Positions 35,044 to 43,873 of a stretch of 64,000 bases of DNA are shown one piece after another. The stretch is from Paenibacillus aestuarii (lineage in GTDB: Bacteria > Bacillota > Bacilli > Paenibacillales > NBRC-103111). Within the stretch, counting starts at the first letter, position 1. Every line of letters begins with the position of its first letter. A model generated the notes under the pieces. That model searched no databases and was not told where the DNA came from. It saw nothing but the letters and a program-made list of their open reading frames with translations. Position numbers and translations under genes: made by a program. The stretch lies in contig NZ_JAQFVF010000033.1 of assembly GCF_027789125.1 (NCBI RefSeq), forward strand, positions 1 to 64,000, given 5' to 3'.

Positions 35044-35751
35044 TTACAGGTTCTCTTTTTCCAGCAAATATACGCGCACATTTTTCTTAATACCGAACTC
35101 CTGCGCATCGCCCAAATCGTTCATGAAGACGTCGATCCGCGACCCGCGAATGGCTGAACCGATGTCCTCTGCCTGGCGAATCCCAATTCCGTCAATAAAT
35201 ACGGTAGAGCCTAGCGGAATCACATTCGGGTCGACGGCAATGGTCCGGCCCTCCTGCGCTTTCATACCGCTGTAAGTAATGCCGTATTCGGGATGCGAGC
35301 TTCGCTTGCCGGTCGATTCATAGCCGGCGGTATAGGCGGTGAGTGTCGTGTTCAGCACTTTTTTAATAATTTGATGCTGGCCGCCCGGCATCGAGATGCT
35401 GCCAGTCCCAGTAGGAATCAAAAGAGTTTGCCCAACCTGCAGGCTCTTTGGATTTTGAATATTATTGGCGCTCATGACATCGTCAACACTGACACCGAAG
35501 CTAGAGGCGATTTTGAACAACGTATCCCCACGATTGACTTGATATTTCGTTTGTGATGGAAGCGATACGGTAGGCTCTGTTTCCGCCGGAGGCTCCGTAC
35601 TGCTGGAAGCAAGGCTATACGATGAGGGAATTTCGCCGCCGTCTTCACTGGCAGGGTACGAGTAAGCTTTATGAACAGGAAACAGACTGATTAAGAACAG
35701 TGAGCTAAGCAGCAAAGTGATAAGCAGCATTTTACGACTATTACTAAACAT
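35044..35751 (-). CDS. LysM and 3D-domain cell-wall protein (YocH-like)
   Basis: 235 aa with a signal peptide (LLITLLLSSLFLISLFP), a low-complexity Ser/Thr/Pro segment, one LysM domain (YQVNRGDTLFKIASSFGVSVDD... LLIP; about 69-113) that binds peptidoglycan, and a C-terminal 3D domain with YTAGYESTGKRSSHPEYG, AVDPNVIPLGS and the Asp-rich AEDIGSAIRGSRIDVFM. The three Asp of the 3D domain match the MltA-like catalytic site. It is probably a muralytic or stationary-phase survival protein. AGGAGGAAATACT precedes ATG 35751. Monocistronic. Confidence 0.92.
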   Translation of the reverse strand: MFSNSRKMLLITLLLSSLFLISLFPVHKAYSYPASEDGGEIPSSYSLASSSTEPPAETEPTVSLPSQTKYQVNRGDTLFKIASSFGVSVDDVMSANNIQNPKSLQVGQTLLIPTGTGSISMPGGQHQIIKKVLNTTLTAYTAGYESTGKRSSHPEYGITYSGMKAQEGRTIAVDPNVIPLGSTVFIDGIGIRQAEDIGSAIRGSRIDVFMNDLGDAQEFGIKKNVRVYLLEKENL

Positions 35752-35986
35752 AGTATTTCCTCCTATTAGAAAAAAGTAGAATTATAGATACTAGATTTGC
35801 CTAAGATTTGGGAGAATATACGTTAGCGTTATATTTTTTGAAAATAGCTTGAACATTGCTTGGCAAGTTGATGGAAAGCTGATGGAAAGCTGCCCCCGAT
35901 CTGCCATCGTTCCGACATTGTTCTGACATGGTATATCGCCGGGAGACTATGATAAGCTATAACTAAGAAAAAAGGAGGCGATGATT

Positions 35987-36685
35987 GTGATCCAAGTATT
36001 TCCCGCAGCATCACGGAGTTCGATGGATATAGGTTGGCTGAAGACGCACCGCAGCTTTTCGTTTGGCGATTATTTTGATGAGGGCAATACGGGCTTCGGG
36101 GTCATGCGCGTTTGCAATGATGACGATATTGCGCCAGGGCGCGGATTCGGCCCGCACCCGCACAGCGATATGGAGATTGTCACCATCGTGCTCAGCGGAG
36201 CGATTAAGCACGAGGACAGTCTCGGCCACGTTGCGGTTACGACGGCGAGCGGCGTGCAGCGGATGTCTGCAGGGACAGGTGTTGTACATGCGGAATATAA
36301 CGCGTCAGAGACGGAGCCGCTAACGCTGTTGCAGCTGTGGTTCATGCCGTCAGAGCGGGGGTTGGCCCCATCATTTGAGAACGTGACTTATGTATCAGAA
36401 GCAATGCACAATGCGCTGCTGCCCGTTGTCACGCCTGAAGGCGGCGAGCATGCAGCCCAGATTCATCAGGATCTGAGCATCTTCTTGAGCAAGCTGGAGA
36501 GCGGCAAGCAGTTGACGCACCGCCAACATGGGGAGCGCCGGGTGTTCCTCATGGTATTTAGCGGCAAATTGGCGGTGAATGGCACCGTCTTGGCAGAGAA
36601 AGACGCCTTGCGGATCACCGCCGAGCCAGCTATTGAGCTGAATGCTTTGGAGAACGCTCATTTCATGCTCATCGATTTGCCATAA
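35987..36685 (+). CDS. Pirin family protein
   Basis: About 232 aa cupin protein. The pirin signature is present: TFSFGDYFDEG-like start (HRSFSFGDYFDEG), HPHSDMEIVTIVLSG with two metal-ligand histidines, GTGVVHAEYN with a third histidine and Glu, then QLWFMP. Pirins bind Fe(II); some act as quercetin dioxygenases or redox sensors. GTG 35987 has AAGGAGG 8 bases upstream; ATG 35981 is only two bases from it. It heads a row of genes that ends with nitric oxide synthase and a YbjN-like gene, so a redox or NO-related setting is possible. Confidence 0.88.
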   Translation: MIQVFPAASRSSMDIGWLKTHRSFSFGDYFDEGNTGFGVMRVCNDDDIAPGRGFGPHPHSDMEIVTIVLSGAIKHEDSLGHVAVTTASGVQRMSAGTGVVHAEYNASETEPLTLLQLWFMPSERGLAPSFENVTYVSEAMHNALLPVVTPEGGEHAAQIHQDLSIFLSKLESGKQLTHRQHGERRVFLMVFSGKLAVNGTVLAEKDALRITAEPAIELNALENAHFMLIDLP

Positions 36686-36704
36686 TATGGGGAGGTTCGT
36701 GCAA

Positions 36705-37034
36705 ATGAAAGAGACATTTTTGGTCAAACATGCCGTCGGGGGCCGATCCTTCATTGACACTGGCAAGCATCCGCTTCCTTACACGTGGCAGCAGGATGGG
36801 GATCAATGGATATTTACGGTTCAGATCGAAAAGAACGAAACTGCGGAGCTGCTCAAATGGAAGGACGAACTGAACGTTTTTATCTTCCAGGAGTTTGAGA
36901 ACGAACCAACACGGAAATTATGGTTCTATGTCCTCCAGGGTCCGGTTCGTTATGAGGAAGAAAGCAAGCAGCTCGTCATTGTGGCGCAATCCAAGATTGA
37001 ATATATCCCCGATCTTTTTAGCACACAGTTATAA
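36705..37034 (+). CDS. Hypothetical 109-aa protein in the nos row
   Basis: 109 aa; ATG 36705 with GGGGAGG 8 bases upstream. The sequence is mostly beta-strand like (FLVKHAVGGRSF, QWIFTVQIEKNETAELL, LNVFIFQEFEN, KLWFYVLQGPVRYEEESKQLVIVAQ). There is no signal peptide and no membrane segment. I do not recognise the family. It is 19 bases after pirin and 89 before nos, same strand, so possibly co-transcribed. Confidence 0.7.
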   Translation: MKETFLVKHAVGGRSFIDTGKHPLPYTWQQDGDQWIFTVQIEKNETAELLKWKDELNVFIFQEFENEPTRKLWFYVLQGPVRYEEESKQLVIVAQSKIEYIPDLFSTQL

Positions 37035-37123
37035 CGTGCCTGGGGCCAGATAGGTGAAGGGGAGCAAGAGCCCGGGCAAAGTGCTGCTCGGTGTTCGAGC
37101 TTGATATGGATAGGAGAACAGCA

Positions 37124-38206
37124 ATGAAAGACCGGGAACAACTTGTACAGGAAGCAGCATCTTTTATTACTGAATGTTATGGCGAGCTGGGCAAGAGCCG
37201 GCAGGAATTGGAAGCGCGTCTGGCCGAAGTTACGCAGCACGTACAAGAGACAGGCTATTATGATCATACGGCGGAGGAGCTGGAGCATGGGGCCAAGATG
37301 GCCTGGCGCAACAGCAACCGCTGCATTGGCAGACTGTTCTGGGAGACGCTGCAAATTCAGGACGCGAGGCATGCGGATACAGAGGAACAGATGACTGAAG
37401 CGCTGGTTCAACATATCGCAACGGCCACGAATAACGGTAAAATCCGCCCTATGATTACCGTCTTTCAGCCTGCACACACACCTGAGCGCACGGTTCGCGT
37501 GTGGAACGACCAGCTGATCCGTTACGCCGGATACGAGACGGAGCACGGCATGCTGGGCGATCCGGCTTCGCTGAAGGTGACCGAGCTTTGCCGGTCGCTG
37601 GGCTGGGAAGGAGCGGGAACGCACTTTGACGTGCTGCCGCTGGTCGTGCAGATCGGCGAGCGAGCGCCGCGCTATTTCGAAATTCCGCCGGAGCTCGTGA
37701 TGGAGGTGGAGATTACTCACCCCGAAATTCCCGACTTTGCCGATCTGCATCTCAAATGGTATGCGGTGCCTATCGTATCCAATATGCGCCTTGAAATCGG
37801 CGGGCTTGTATATCCAGCTGCACCTTTTAACGGATGGTATATGGGGACGGAAATCGGGGCTAGAAATTTCGCCGATCAAGCGCGGTATGATATGCTGCCG
37901 CGCGTTGCCTCGCTGCTGGGGTTGAATACACGCCGGGAAGCAACGCTGTGGAAAGATAAAGCGCTTGTGGAGTTGAATGTAGCGGTGCTGCATTCTTATC
38001 AGAAGCAGGGGGTTACCATTGTTGACCATCACACCGCTGCACAGCAGTTTATGCGGTTCGAGGAACGGGAACAGCGGAGCGGGCGTGAAGTGACGGGGAA
38101 TTGGACGTGGCTGATTCCACCGATGTCGCCTGCGGCCACGCATATTTTTCACACGCATTATGAGAATAAAGTGAAAACCCCGAACTTTTTTTACCACAAT
38201 CGATGA
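37124..38206 (+). CDS. nos: Nitric oxide synthase oxygenase
   Basis: 360 aa. It has the bacterial NOS oxygenase fold and motifs: heme-thiolate cysteine C67 in [26 protein letters not shown] with the substrate-binding Glu, and the C-terminal [20 protein letters not shown] with HNR end. As in other Gram-positives there is no reductase domain, so electrons must come from a separate flavodoxin/flavoprotein. It makes NO and citrulline from arginine and is linked in Bacilli to oxidative stress and antibiotic tolerance. ATG 37124 with AGGAG 7 bases upstream is preferred over earlier in-frame starts. The next gene follows 11 bases later. Confidence 0.96.
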   Translation: MKDREQLVQEAASFITECYGELGKSRQELEARLAEVTQHVQETGYYDHTAEELEHGAKMAWRNSNRCIGRLFWETLQIQDARHADTEEQMTEALVQHIATATNNGKIRPMITVFQPAHTPERTVRVWNDQLIRYAGYETEHGMLGDPASLKVTELCRSLGWEGAGTHFDVLPLVVQIGERAPRYFEIPPELVMEVEITHPEIPDFADLHLKWYAVPIVSNMRLEIGGLVYPAAPFNGWYMGTEIGARNFADQARYDMLPRVASLLGLNTRREATLWKDKALVELNVAVLHSYQKQGVTIVDHHTAAQQFMRFEEREQRSGREVTGNWTWLIPPMSPAATHIFHTHYENKVKTPNFFYHNR

Positions 38207-38217
38207 AGGAGACGGCT

Positions 38218-38730
38218 ATGTCGACATATTCCATACAGGCACGCCAATGGGAGCAGCTCGAGCTGCTGAAGCAAATTTTGGACGAGGCAGGGCTCATTAC
38301 CAACCTCATGGAGAAGTCCGAGACCATTCCGCTTCATATGCTGATCGCGGCTTTTCAAGAGGATAGCAAGGGGCGGGACCGGTTTCTGCACTTCAGCTTC
38401 TTGCCCTTGGATGAGGAGGACATGACGGCGATTCATTTGCTGCAGATCTATAGCACACTTCCGTTCTCATTAAAGGAAGGGCAGCGCGACGCCGTGGCTG
38501 ATTTGCTGCTGCGCATCAACTCCCGGCTGCCAATCGGCCATTTTGGACTGAATGAGCAGGACGAGCTGCATTATCGCTACGTGTACAGCGTGTCCGCTTC
38601 ACGCTTGTTCGGCAGCGAGGAAATGCTGGACATTCTCAGTCTGTTCGTTTATATATGCGACATGTTTGCCGATCCGATCGAGCAGGTTGCCAGCGGGGAA
38701 GCTGATGTTGCGCAAGTATTGGATATGTGA
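38218..38730 (+). CDS. YbjN-like (type III chaperone-fold) protein
   Basis: 170 aa, ATG with AAGGAGA 5 bases upstream, 11 bases after nos. The order of features (HFSFLPLDEEDMTAIHLLQIYSTLPF, then LLLRINSRLPIGHFGLNEQDELHYRYVYSVSASRLFG) resembles the YbjN/T3SS chaperone-like fold: beta strands plus a helix pair. YbjN in E. coli affects stress and motility genes, but its biochemistry is unclear. It has no membrane segment. Its tight spacing to nos suggests a shared transcript and a possible link to NO synthase function. The fold assignment is by motif impression. Confidence 0.65.
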   Translation: MSTYSIQARQWEQLELLKQILDEAGLITNLMEKSETIPLHMLIAAFQEDSKGRDRFLHFSFLPLDEEDMTAIHLLQIYSTLPFSLKEGQRDAVADLLLRINSRLPIGHFGLNEQDELHYRYVYSVSASRLFGSEEMLDILSLFVYICDMFADPIEQVASGEADVAQVLDM

Positions 38731-38746
38731 AAGTATACGCAAGAAG

Positions 38747-38792
38747 CTGCCCTGAAATCGTCGCAGATGACGAGGGGCAGCTTTTTTTCTTT
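38747..38792. terminator. Bidirectional terminator
   Basis: AAGCTGCCC/GGGCAGCTT stem with T-run TTTTTTTCT, between the YbjN-like gene and the convergent transporter. Confidence 0.85.
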
Positions 38793-39779
38793 TTAAGATG
38801 AAATTTTCCTAGCTGTTAAACTCGTGGGACCGGGCACTTTTGTCAAAGCATACTGCTTATTCAGCAAATAGCCGAAGAGCGAGGCGAGCGACTGCTGGAA
38901 CAGCATGCAGAGGATAACGGGAATGGCGACCGGAGCTGGAAAATAAGCAACGGCAATCACCGCCCCGGCGCTAATATTGCGCATGCCGCCATTGAAGGTT
39001 AGTGCGACGACAACATCATCCGGCCAGCGCATCAGCTTGGCGATCAGCCAGCCCAAGACGTAGCCCAGAGCGGTCAGGAAGAGGACGAAAACAGCCAACC
39101 CGATCAGTTTGCTGTTAATATCCCGCAAATAGGGGGCGATCACCGAGCCGTTAATGGCCACGACAATCCCCATGGCGATTTTGGAGAAAGGCCCTAAACG
39201 GCCGCTCCATTGTTCTTTGATTTTGCCCTGTGTGAACTGATTTAGCATCATCCCGATTAAAGAGGGCACTACGACCATGATGAGCATCCCTTTCATCATA
39301 CCGAACGTGTCCAGATGCACCTTCGCTCCGACAAGCAGCGACATGGTATAAGGGACGATAAACGGTGAAAGCAGCGTATCCACTAATATAATCGAGAGCG
39401 TTAGCGCGATATGTCCGCGGTAAATAGCAACCCAGACGAAACTGGTAATGCCTGTTGGGATAGCGGCGGCCAAAATAAGGCCGGATATCGTGAAGGAGTC
39501 GCTGCTAAACACGACATGCCCCAATCCCATGGCAAGTAAAGGCATCAACACATGTAAAATAAGCAGTGTAATAATGAGTGGCAGCGGCTGGACGACGACT
39601 TGGACAAATTCCTTGAAGCTTGAACTGATGCTCCCCGAGAACGTCATAAAAGCAAAAATCCAGGGCGATAAGTAAGCATACCCGGATAAATGGCTGCCCA
39701 ACAGAACGCCGGTCAGAACGCTAACGGGAGTAATCAATGGCATGATCTTTTCCATTTTTTTATTGAGTTGCGGCAGCAA
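38793..39779 (-). CDS. SBF-family (bile acid:sodium symporter-like) transporter
   Basis: 328 aa, about nine hydrophobic helices. Family motifs are AAAIPTGITSFVWVA in the first half and ALTFNGGMRNISAGAVIA in the second, the paired crossover helices of this fold that hold sodium. The SBF family carries bile acids, pantoate, arsenite and other organic anions, so the substrate is open. The best start is TTG 39779 with GGAAGGAAG 8 bases upstream. ATG 39755 and ATG 39743 lack a clear site. It is convergent with the YbjN-like gene and divergent from the thiamine operon. Confidence 0.85.
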   Translation of the reverse strand: MLPQLNKKMEKIMPLITPVSVLTGVLLGSHLSGYAYLSPWIFAFMTFSGSISSSFKEFVQVVVQPLPLIITLLILHVLMPLLAMGLGHVVFSSDSFTISGLILAAAIPTGITSFVWVAIYRGHIALTLSIILVDTLLSPFIVPYTMSLLVGAKVHLDTFGMMKGMLIMVVVPSLIGMMLNQFTQGKIKEQWSGRLGPFSKIAMGIVVAINGSVIAPYLRDINSKLIGLAVFVLFLTALGYVLGWLIAKLMRWPDDVVVALTFNGGMRNISAGAVIAVAYFPAPVAIPVILCMLFQQSLASLFGYLLNKQYALTKVPGPTSLTARKISS

Positions 39780-39939
39780 GTGGAGGACTTCCTTCCCTGA
39801 AGATTGTTGTAATGCCTAATGGCGCAGCACGCACACGGGCAAATGCGGTTGTTCCCATTATAGAAGCTTTAGGGCGGTTGGTAAATTCCCTATTTCCAAG
39901 CGTTGGCAGGCGTGCTATGATAATTAACAATAAAATGAA

Positions 39940-40027
39940 GTGTTTCCCTAGGGGCGCCGTAAGGCTGAGACAGAGTAATCTGAACCCTTTGAACCTGAAC
40001 TGGGTCATACCAGCGGAGGAAAGTGGA
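39940..40027 (+). ncRNA. TPP riboswitch (THI box)
   Basis: The THI-box blocks are all present in order: GGGGCGCC (39951), GGCTGAGA (39963-39970), ACCCTTTGAACCTGA (about 39984-39998), CTGGGTCATACCAGCG and GAGGAAAGTGG. It precedes thiazole biosynthesis genes and a terminator, so thiamine pyrophosphate probably turns the operon off by termination. Confidence 0.97.
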
Positions 40028-40090
40028 ATTTGAAGGATAATCAAACTAGCTGCGCATGTATATGCATGTTTGGCATAGGGCGGACGATTC

Positions 40091-40121
40091 AACCACTTTC
40101 CTCATGGAAAGTGGTTTTTTT
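40091..40121 (+). terminator. TPP-controlled terminator before the thi operon
   Basis: AACCACTTTCC-TCAT-GGAAAGTGGTT followed by a T-run. The left arm CCACTTTCC is complementary to the riboswitch 3' arm GGAAAGTGG (40018-40026). Pairing of those two would form the antiterminator when no TPP is bound. Confidence 0.93.
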
Positions 40122-40158
40122 GCGTTCATTTTTTATCGCAGAGGGGAGGGGATGGGAA

Positions 40159-40785
40159 ATGGCCGGTTATGAACTGCATGTCATTTCAAACGGCAAGCTG
40201 GAGGAGGCGACATTCGCCCGGATTGCAGGTTGCATTCATCCTTACGTCACAGCCATACATATTCGGGAAAAAGAGAAGCCCGCCGAGCAGGTGCTCCGCC
40301 TCATCGGGGCGGCGCTGGCAGCAGGAGTGCCCGCCGAACGGTTGTACGTGAACGGCCACCTGTCCATTGCCGCAACCGTTACACTGGGTGGCTTGCACAT
40401 GGCGGGAAGCAGCCCGCAGCTGACATCCTTGCACGATATGTCCAACCGAGCCCTACGGACAGGGGTATCTGTGCATGGCGTCAATGAAGCGCGGCAGCGC
40501 GAGCAGGAGGGAGCGGATTACCTGGTGTTCGGACATATTTACGAGACGGGATCCAAGCCGGGGCTGCCTCCAAGAGGATTGGAGCTGCTAAGCGAAGTGA
40601 CAGCTGAAGTCTCCATTCCCGTTATTGCCATTGGCGGGGTGACGCCAGAGCGGATCAGGCCTGTACTTGAGGCGGGCGCTTCTGGTGTAGCGGTCATGAG
40701 CGGTATTTGGGATGCGGCTGATCCGGAGCAAGCTGTTCGGGCTTATGCGAATGAGTTAACGATAAAGGAGTCGAAACAACGATGA
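40159..40785 (+). CDS. tenI: TenI-type thiazole tautomerase
   Basis: 208 aa TIM-barrel of the ThiE/TenI family. It resembles B. subtilis TenI rather than ThiE: ELHVISNGKLEEATFA start, VTAIHIREKEKPAEQV, ADYLVFGHIYETGSKPGLPPRG and IPVIAIGGVTPERIRPVLEAGASGVAVMSG. TenI converts the ThiG product to the aromatic thiazole carboxylate tautomer. ATG 40159 has GGGGAGGGG upstream; the earlier frame lies within the terminator leader. ATGA overlap with thiO couples the two genes. A true ThiE ends the operon, so the two roles are separated here. Confidence 0.92.
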   Translation: MAGYELHVISNGKLEEATFARIAGCIHPYVTAIHIREKEKPAEQVLRLIGAALAAGVPAERLYVNGHLSIAATVTLGGLHMAGSSPQLTSLHDMSNRALRTGVSVHGVNEARQREQEGADYLVFGHIYETGSKPGLPPRGLELLSEVTAEVSIPVIAIGGVTPERIRPVLEAGASGVAVMSGIWDAADPEQAVRAYANELTIKESKQR

Positions 40786-42047
40786 ACACAGCCTATGTTC
40801 CACAACGTCATCATCATGTCCTTATTGTCGGCGGCGGCGTCATCGGCTGCGCCATAGCGTACTATCTCGCCAAGCGCGGGCAGGCCGTCACCGTGCTGGA
40901 GCGCGGGCGGGCAGGCGCCGAGGCTTCGGCGGCAGCGGGCGGCATGCTCGGCGCACAGTCCGAGATGGAAGACACCGGCCCGCTGTTCCAGTGGGCCCGG
41001 CGCAGCCGGGGCATGTTCCCGCAGCTGGCGCGGGAACTTAAGGACCTCACGGGCATCGACATCGGTCTCGTCCGTGAAGGGCTGTTGAACGTCGCGCTCA
41101 GCGACGCTCAAGAGGAAGAGCTGCGCGCGCGCGAAAAGCTGCAGTGCGCAGCAGGCGAGCCAGCCGAGTGGCTGAGCGCAGCTGCAGCCGCCCGGCTGGA
41201 GCCGGCCTTGAGCCAGGACGTGCGCGGAGCGCTGTACCTGCCCGAGGACGGGCAGGTGGAGGCGCCGCTGCTGGCTCAAGCTTTTGCGCAAGCAGCCAGG
41301 CTGCTTGGGGCGAACGTGCAGGAATTCGCCCACGTGCAAGGGCTGCTGATTGAGCAGGGCCGGGCCGTCGGCGTCATGACGAGCGAGGGCCCGCTCTACA
41401 GCGAGCGCGTCGTCGTCGCCTCGGGGGCATGGAGCGGCACGCTGCTCGCGGGCATCGGCGTGGAGCTGCCTGTATTCCCCGTTAAAGGGGAATGCTTCTC
41501 GGTCATCACGCCGCAGCCTGTGCTGCGCAAAACCCTATTTACACCGGGTTGTTATATCGTGCCCAAGGCCGGCGGCAGACTGCTGGTCGGCGCCTCAGTC
41601 GTGCCGGGTAGCTATGACCGCAAAGTCTCGCTGGCTGCGCTGGCCGAGCTGATGGAGCGGGCGAAGCAGCTCATGCCTGCGATCGGCCAAGCGGAATGGG
41701 AGCGCGCCTGGTCGGGCTTGCGCCCGCAGACGCTGGACGGACTGCCGTACATCGGCCGTGTGCCGGGCTGCGACGGTTTGTACGCGGCTTGCGGCCATTA
41801 CCGCAACGGCATTCTACTCAGTCCGATCACGGGCAAGGTGGTGGCGGATATGGTGGCAGGCGATACGTCCGGAGTGGATTTGGGAGCGCAGCTGGAGCTT
41901 GAATTAGATGAAATAGAAGTAGTATCAAACAGAACTACGCTGGATCGTGAAGAGCAAATGAGCTTGTCGTGGAGGGAGGCTTTTGGTCCGGAGCGGCGGC
42001 AAGCGGCGGGCCTAATTAAGGAAACGGAAGGAGTCGTCAAGTCGTGA
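40782..42047 (+). CDS. thiO: Glycine oxidase ThiO
   Basis: 421 aa FAD enzyme of the DAO family. The dinucleotide motif VGGGVIGCAIAYYLAKRGQAV is at about residues 10-30 and the C-terminal GLRPQTLDGLPYIGR and ACGHYRNGILLSPITGK match ThiO. It oxidises glycine to iminoglyoxylate for thiazole assembly, the aerobic alternative to ThiH. It overlaps tenI by ATGA and thiS by GTGA. The C-terminal 40 residues after LELD are a less conserved tail. Local GC content is high (40900-41500). Confidence 0.95.
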   Translation: MNTAYVPQRHHHVLIVGGGVIGCAIAYYLAKRGQAVTVLERGRAGAEASAAAGGMLGAQSEMEDTGPLFQWARRSRGMFPQLARELKDLTGIDIGLVREGLLNVALSDAQEEELRAREKLQCAAGEPAEWLSAAAAARLEPALSQDVRGALYLPEDGQVEAPLLAQAFAQAARLLGANVQEFAHVQGLLIEQGRAVGVMTSEGPLYSERVVVASGAWSGTLLAGIGVELPVFPVKGECFSVITPQPVLRKTLFTPGCYIVPKAGGRLLVGASVVPGSYDRKVSLAALAELMERAKQLMPAIGQAEWERAWSGLRPQTLDGLPYIGRVPGCDGLYAACGHYRNGILLSPITGKVVADMVAGDTSGVDLGAQLELELDEIEVVSNRTTLDREEQMSLSWREAFGPERRQAAGLIKETEGVVKS

Positions 42048-42247
42048 AGCTGCACATTAACGGTCAGACGGTAGATGTACCGGATACGATCACCACAGTT
42101 ACGGAGCTGCTCGCCCATTTCGATCTGCTGGGCAAGATGCTGGTTGTCGAACATAACCAGACCATTTTACAGAAGGAAGACCATACACAGACGGAGCTGG
42201 CTGAAGGGCATCGTATTGAAATCGTTCATTTTGTTGGAGGGGGATAA
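42044..42247 (+). CDS. thiS: Sulfur carrier protein ThiS
   Basis: 67 aa ubiquitin-like protein, GTG start overlapping the thiO stop. It begins MKLHINGQTVDVPDTITTV and ends in Gly-Gly after EIVHFVGGG. The C-terminal Gly is adenylated and thiocarboxylated to give sulfur to ThiG. Normal length. The adenylating enzyme ThiF is not in this operon. Confidence 0.95.
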   Translation: MKLHINGQTVDVPDTITTVTELLAHFDLLGKMLVVEHNQTILQKEDHTQTELAEGHRIEIVHFVGGG

Positions 42248-42250
42248 AAA

Positions 42251-43018
42251 ATGTTAAAAATTGGTCATTACGAGTTTCATTCACGTCTTTTGCTCGGTAC
42301 GGGGAAGTTCCCCAATTTTGAGATTCAAAAACAAGCTGTGGATGTCAGTGAATCACAGATTTTAACGTTCGCGGTGCGGCGAATGAATATTTTTGAGGCG
42401 AGCCAGCCGAATTTCTTATCGATGCTGGATGTCTCGCAGTTCACGCTGCTGCCGAACACAGCCGGGGCCAAGACGGCGGAAGAAGCGGTGCGCATCGCTA
42501 AGCTGGCTAAAGCTTCGGGTCTCTGCGACATGATCAAGGTCGAGGTGATCGGCGACGAGCGCACCTTGCTGCCTGATCCGATCGAGACTTTGAAGGCGTC
42601 GGAGATGCTGCTTGCCGAGGGCTTTATCGTGCTGCCTTACACTTCGGATGATGTGCTGCTGGCCAAGCGTCTGCAGGATCTGGGCGTGCACGCCATCATG
42701 CCGGGCGCATCGCCGATCGGTACCGGCCAAGGCATCGTGAATCCGCTCAACCTGAGCTTTATCATCGAGCAAGCGACTGTGCCGGTTATCGTGGATGCCG
42801 GAATCGGTGCGCCTTCGGATGCGGCGCTGGCGATGGAGATGGGCGCTGACGGCGTACTGTTGAATACTGCGGTATCAGGGGCGAAGGATCCGGTCAAAAT
42901 GGCGCTGGCGATGAAGCTCGCGATCGAGGCGGGGCGCGCCGGTTACGAGGCGGGGCGTATTCCTAAAAAGCGCTATGCTTCGGCAAGCAGCCCGATGGAA
43001 GGGTTCAGCCGGGTATAA
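42251..43018 (+). CDS. thiG: Thiazole synthase ThiG
   Basis: 255 aa TIM-barrel. Key stretches are [42 protein letters not shown], the Schiff-base lysine region IKVEVIGD and [34 protein letters not shown]. It joins deoxyxylulose phosphate, dehydroglycine and ThiS thiocarboxylate into the thiazole. It starts three bases after thiS and so is translationally coupled. Confidence 0.96.
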   Translation: MLKIGHYEFHSRLLLGTGKFPNFEIQKQAVDVSESQILTFAVRRMNIFEASQPNFLSMLDVSQFTLLPNTAGAKTAEEAVRIAKLAKASGLCDMIKVEVIGDERTLLPDPIETLKASEMLLAEGFIVLPYTSDDVLLAKRLQDLGVHAIMPGASPIGTGQGIVNPLNLSFIIEQATVPVIVDAGIGAPSDAALAMEMGADGVLLNTAVSGAKDPVKMALAMKLAIEAGRAGYEAGRIPKKRYASASSPMEGFSRV

Positions 43019-43059
43019 CGAACGGCATAATGGCATCAAGGAGGGGAAAGACCAGCCAG

Positions 43060-43707
43060 ATGATGAATGAGCAACAGATCAGGCAGGCGCTGCGCCTGTA
43101 TTTGGTGATGGGCAGTCCGAACTGCGGCGGGGCGGACCCGGTCCGTGTGTTGGAGGCTGCGATCGCAGGCGGCATCACGATGTTTCAGTTTCGCGAGAAA
43201 GGTGCCGGAGCCCTGCAGGGGCAGGCACGTCTCGCGCTGGGCGCAAGGCTGCGGCGGCTGTGCGCGCAGCATGGGATCCCGTTCATCGTGGATGACGATG
43301 AACGGCTGGCTCTAGAGCTGGCGGCCGATGGCATTCACATCGGCCAGGAGGATGCGCCAGCCGCCGCTGTGCGCGAGCGGCTGCCGCAGATGATCGTGGG
43401 CGTGTCAGCCCACGATCCGGCGGAGGCATCGGCGGCGATGGCCGCAGGCGCCGACTATTTGGGCGTCGGGCCCCAATACGCCACACGCACCAAGCTCGAT
43501 GCGCGTGAGGTCCGGGGCCCGGCCATGATAGCCCGGATGCGCGAAGCGGGCATCCGGCTCCCGCTCGTCGGCATCGGCGGGATCGATGCCGGGAACTGTG
43601 GCGCCGTCATCCGCGCAGGGGCGGACGGCGTGGCGGTCGTGAGCGCGATCACTGAGGCGCGCTCGCCGCAGGAGGCAGCCGCCCGCTTGCTAGGGGCGTG
43701 TTTATAA
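43060..43707 (+). CDS. thiE: Thiamine-phosphate synthase ThiE
   Basis: About 215 aa TIM-barrel that couples the pyrimidine and thiazole phosphates. ThiE motifs are MFQFREKGAG, IPFIVDDDERLALELAADGIHIGQED, ADYLGVGPQYATRTK and LVGIGGIDAGNCGAVIRAGADGVAVVSAI. AAGGAGGGG lies 15 bases before ATG 43060. ATG 43063 or, less likely, ATG 43030 are alternatives. It is the last gene of the TPP-regulated operon. ThiC, ThiD, ThiM and TenA are not in the window. Confidence 0.95.
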   Translation: MMNEQQIRQALRLYLVMGSPNCGGADPVRVLEAAIAGGITMFQFREKGAGALQGQARLALGARLRRLCAQHGIPFIVDDDERLALELAADGIHIGQEDAPAAAVRERLPQMIVGVSAHDPAEASAAMAAGADYLGVGPQYATRTKLDAREVRGPAMIARMREAGIRLPLVGIGGIDAGNCGAVIRAGADGVAVVSAITEARSPQEAAARLLGACL

Positions 43708-43711
43708 TTCT

Positions 43712-43756
43712 AAGGGGCATTTCTGTTGAAAGTGATGACAGAAACGCCCCTTTTTG
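43712..43756 (+). terminator. Terminator of the thiamine operon
   Basis: AAGGGGCATTTCTG...CAGAAACGCCCC stem followed by TTTTTG. Confidence 0.88.
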
Positions 43757-43820
43757 CTACCATAGAGAAAAGCTATCGTTCGTTACCCCTTTAACGCGTT
43801 GATCGGAGTGCGTGAAATTA

Positions 43821-43873
43821 TGTTCAACGCTTACAAATGTTTAATTGACATCATTTTCTTTTGGCATTATGAT
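43821..43873 (+). promoter_or_regulatory. Promoter with CcpA-like site upstream of ArsR/aminopeptidase genes
   Basis: TTGACA (43845-43850), 17-bp spacer, TATGAT (43868-43873). Just upstream lies the TTGTAAGCG core on the minus strand (43828-43836). A long leader (43874-43987) with a GATAGC...GCTAT-type hairpin follows. Confidence 0.7.

Noticed and set aside
36950..38197. 415-codon open frame antisense to nos
   Set aside because: It lies exactly over the well-supported nos gene, with Arg/His/Gln-rich composition typical of a shadow frame and no ribosome site.
39812..40033. 73-codon open frame in the thiamine leader
   Set aside because: It runs through the TPP aptamer; composition fits structured RNA, not protein.
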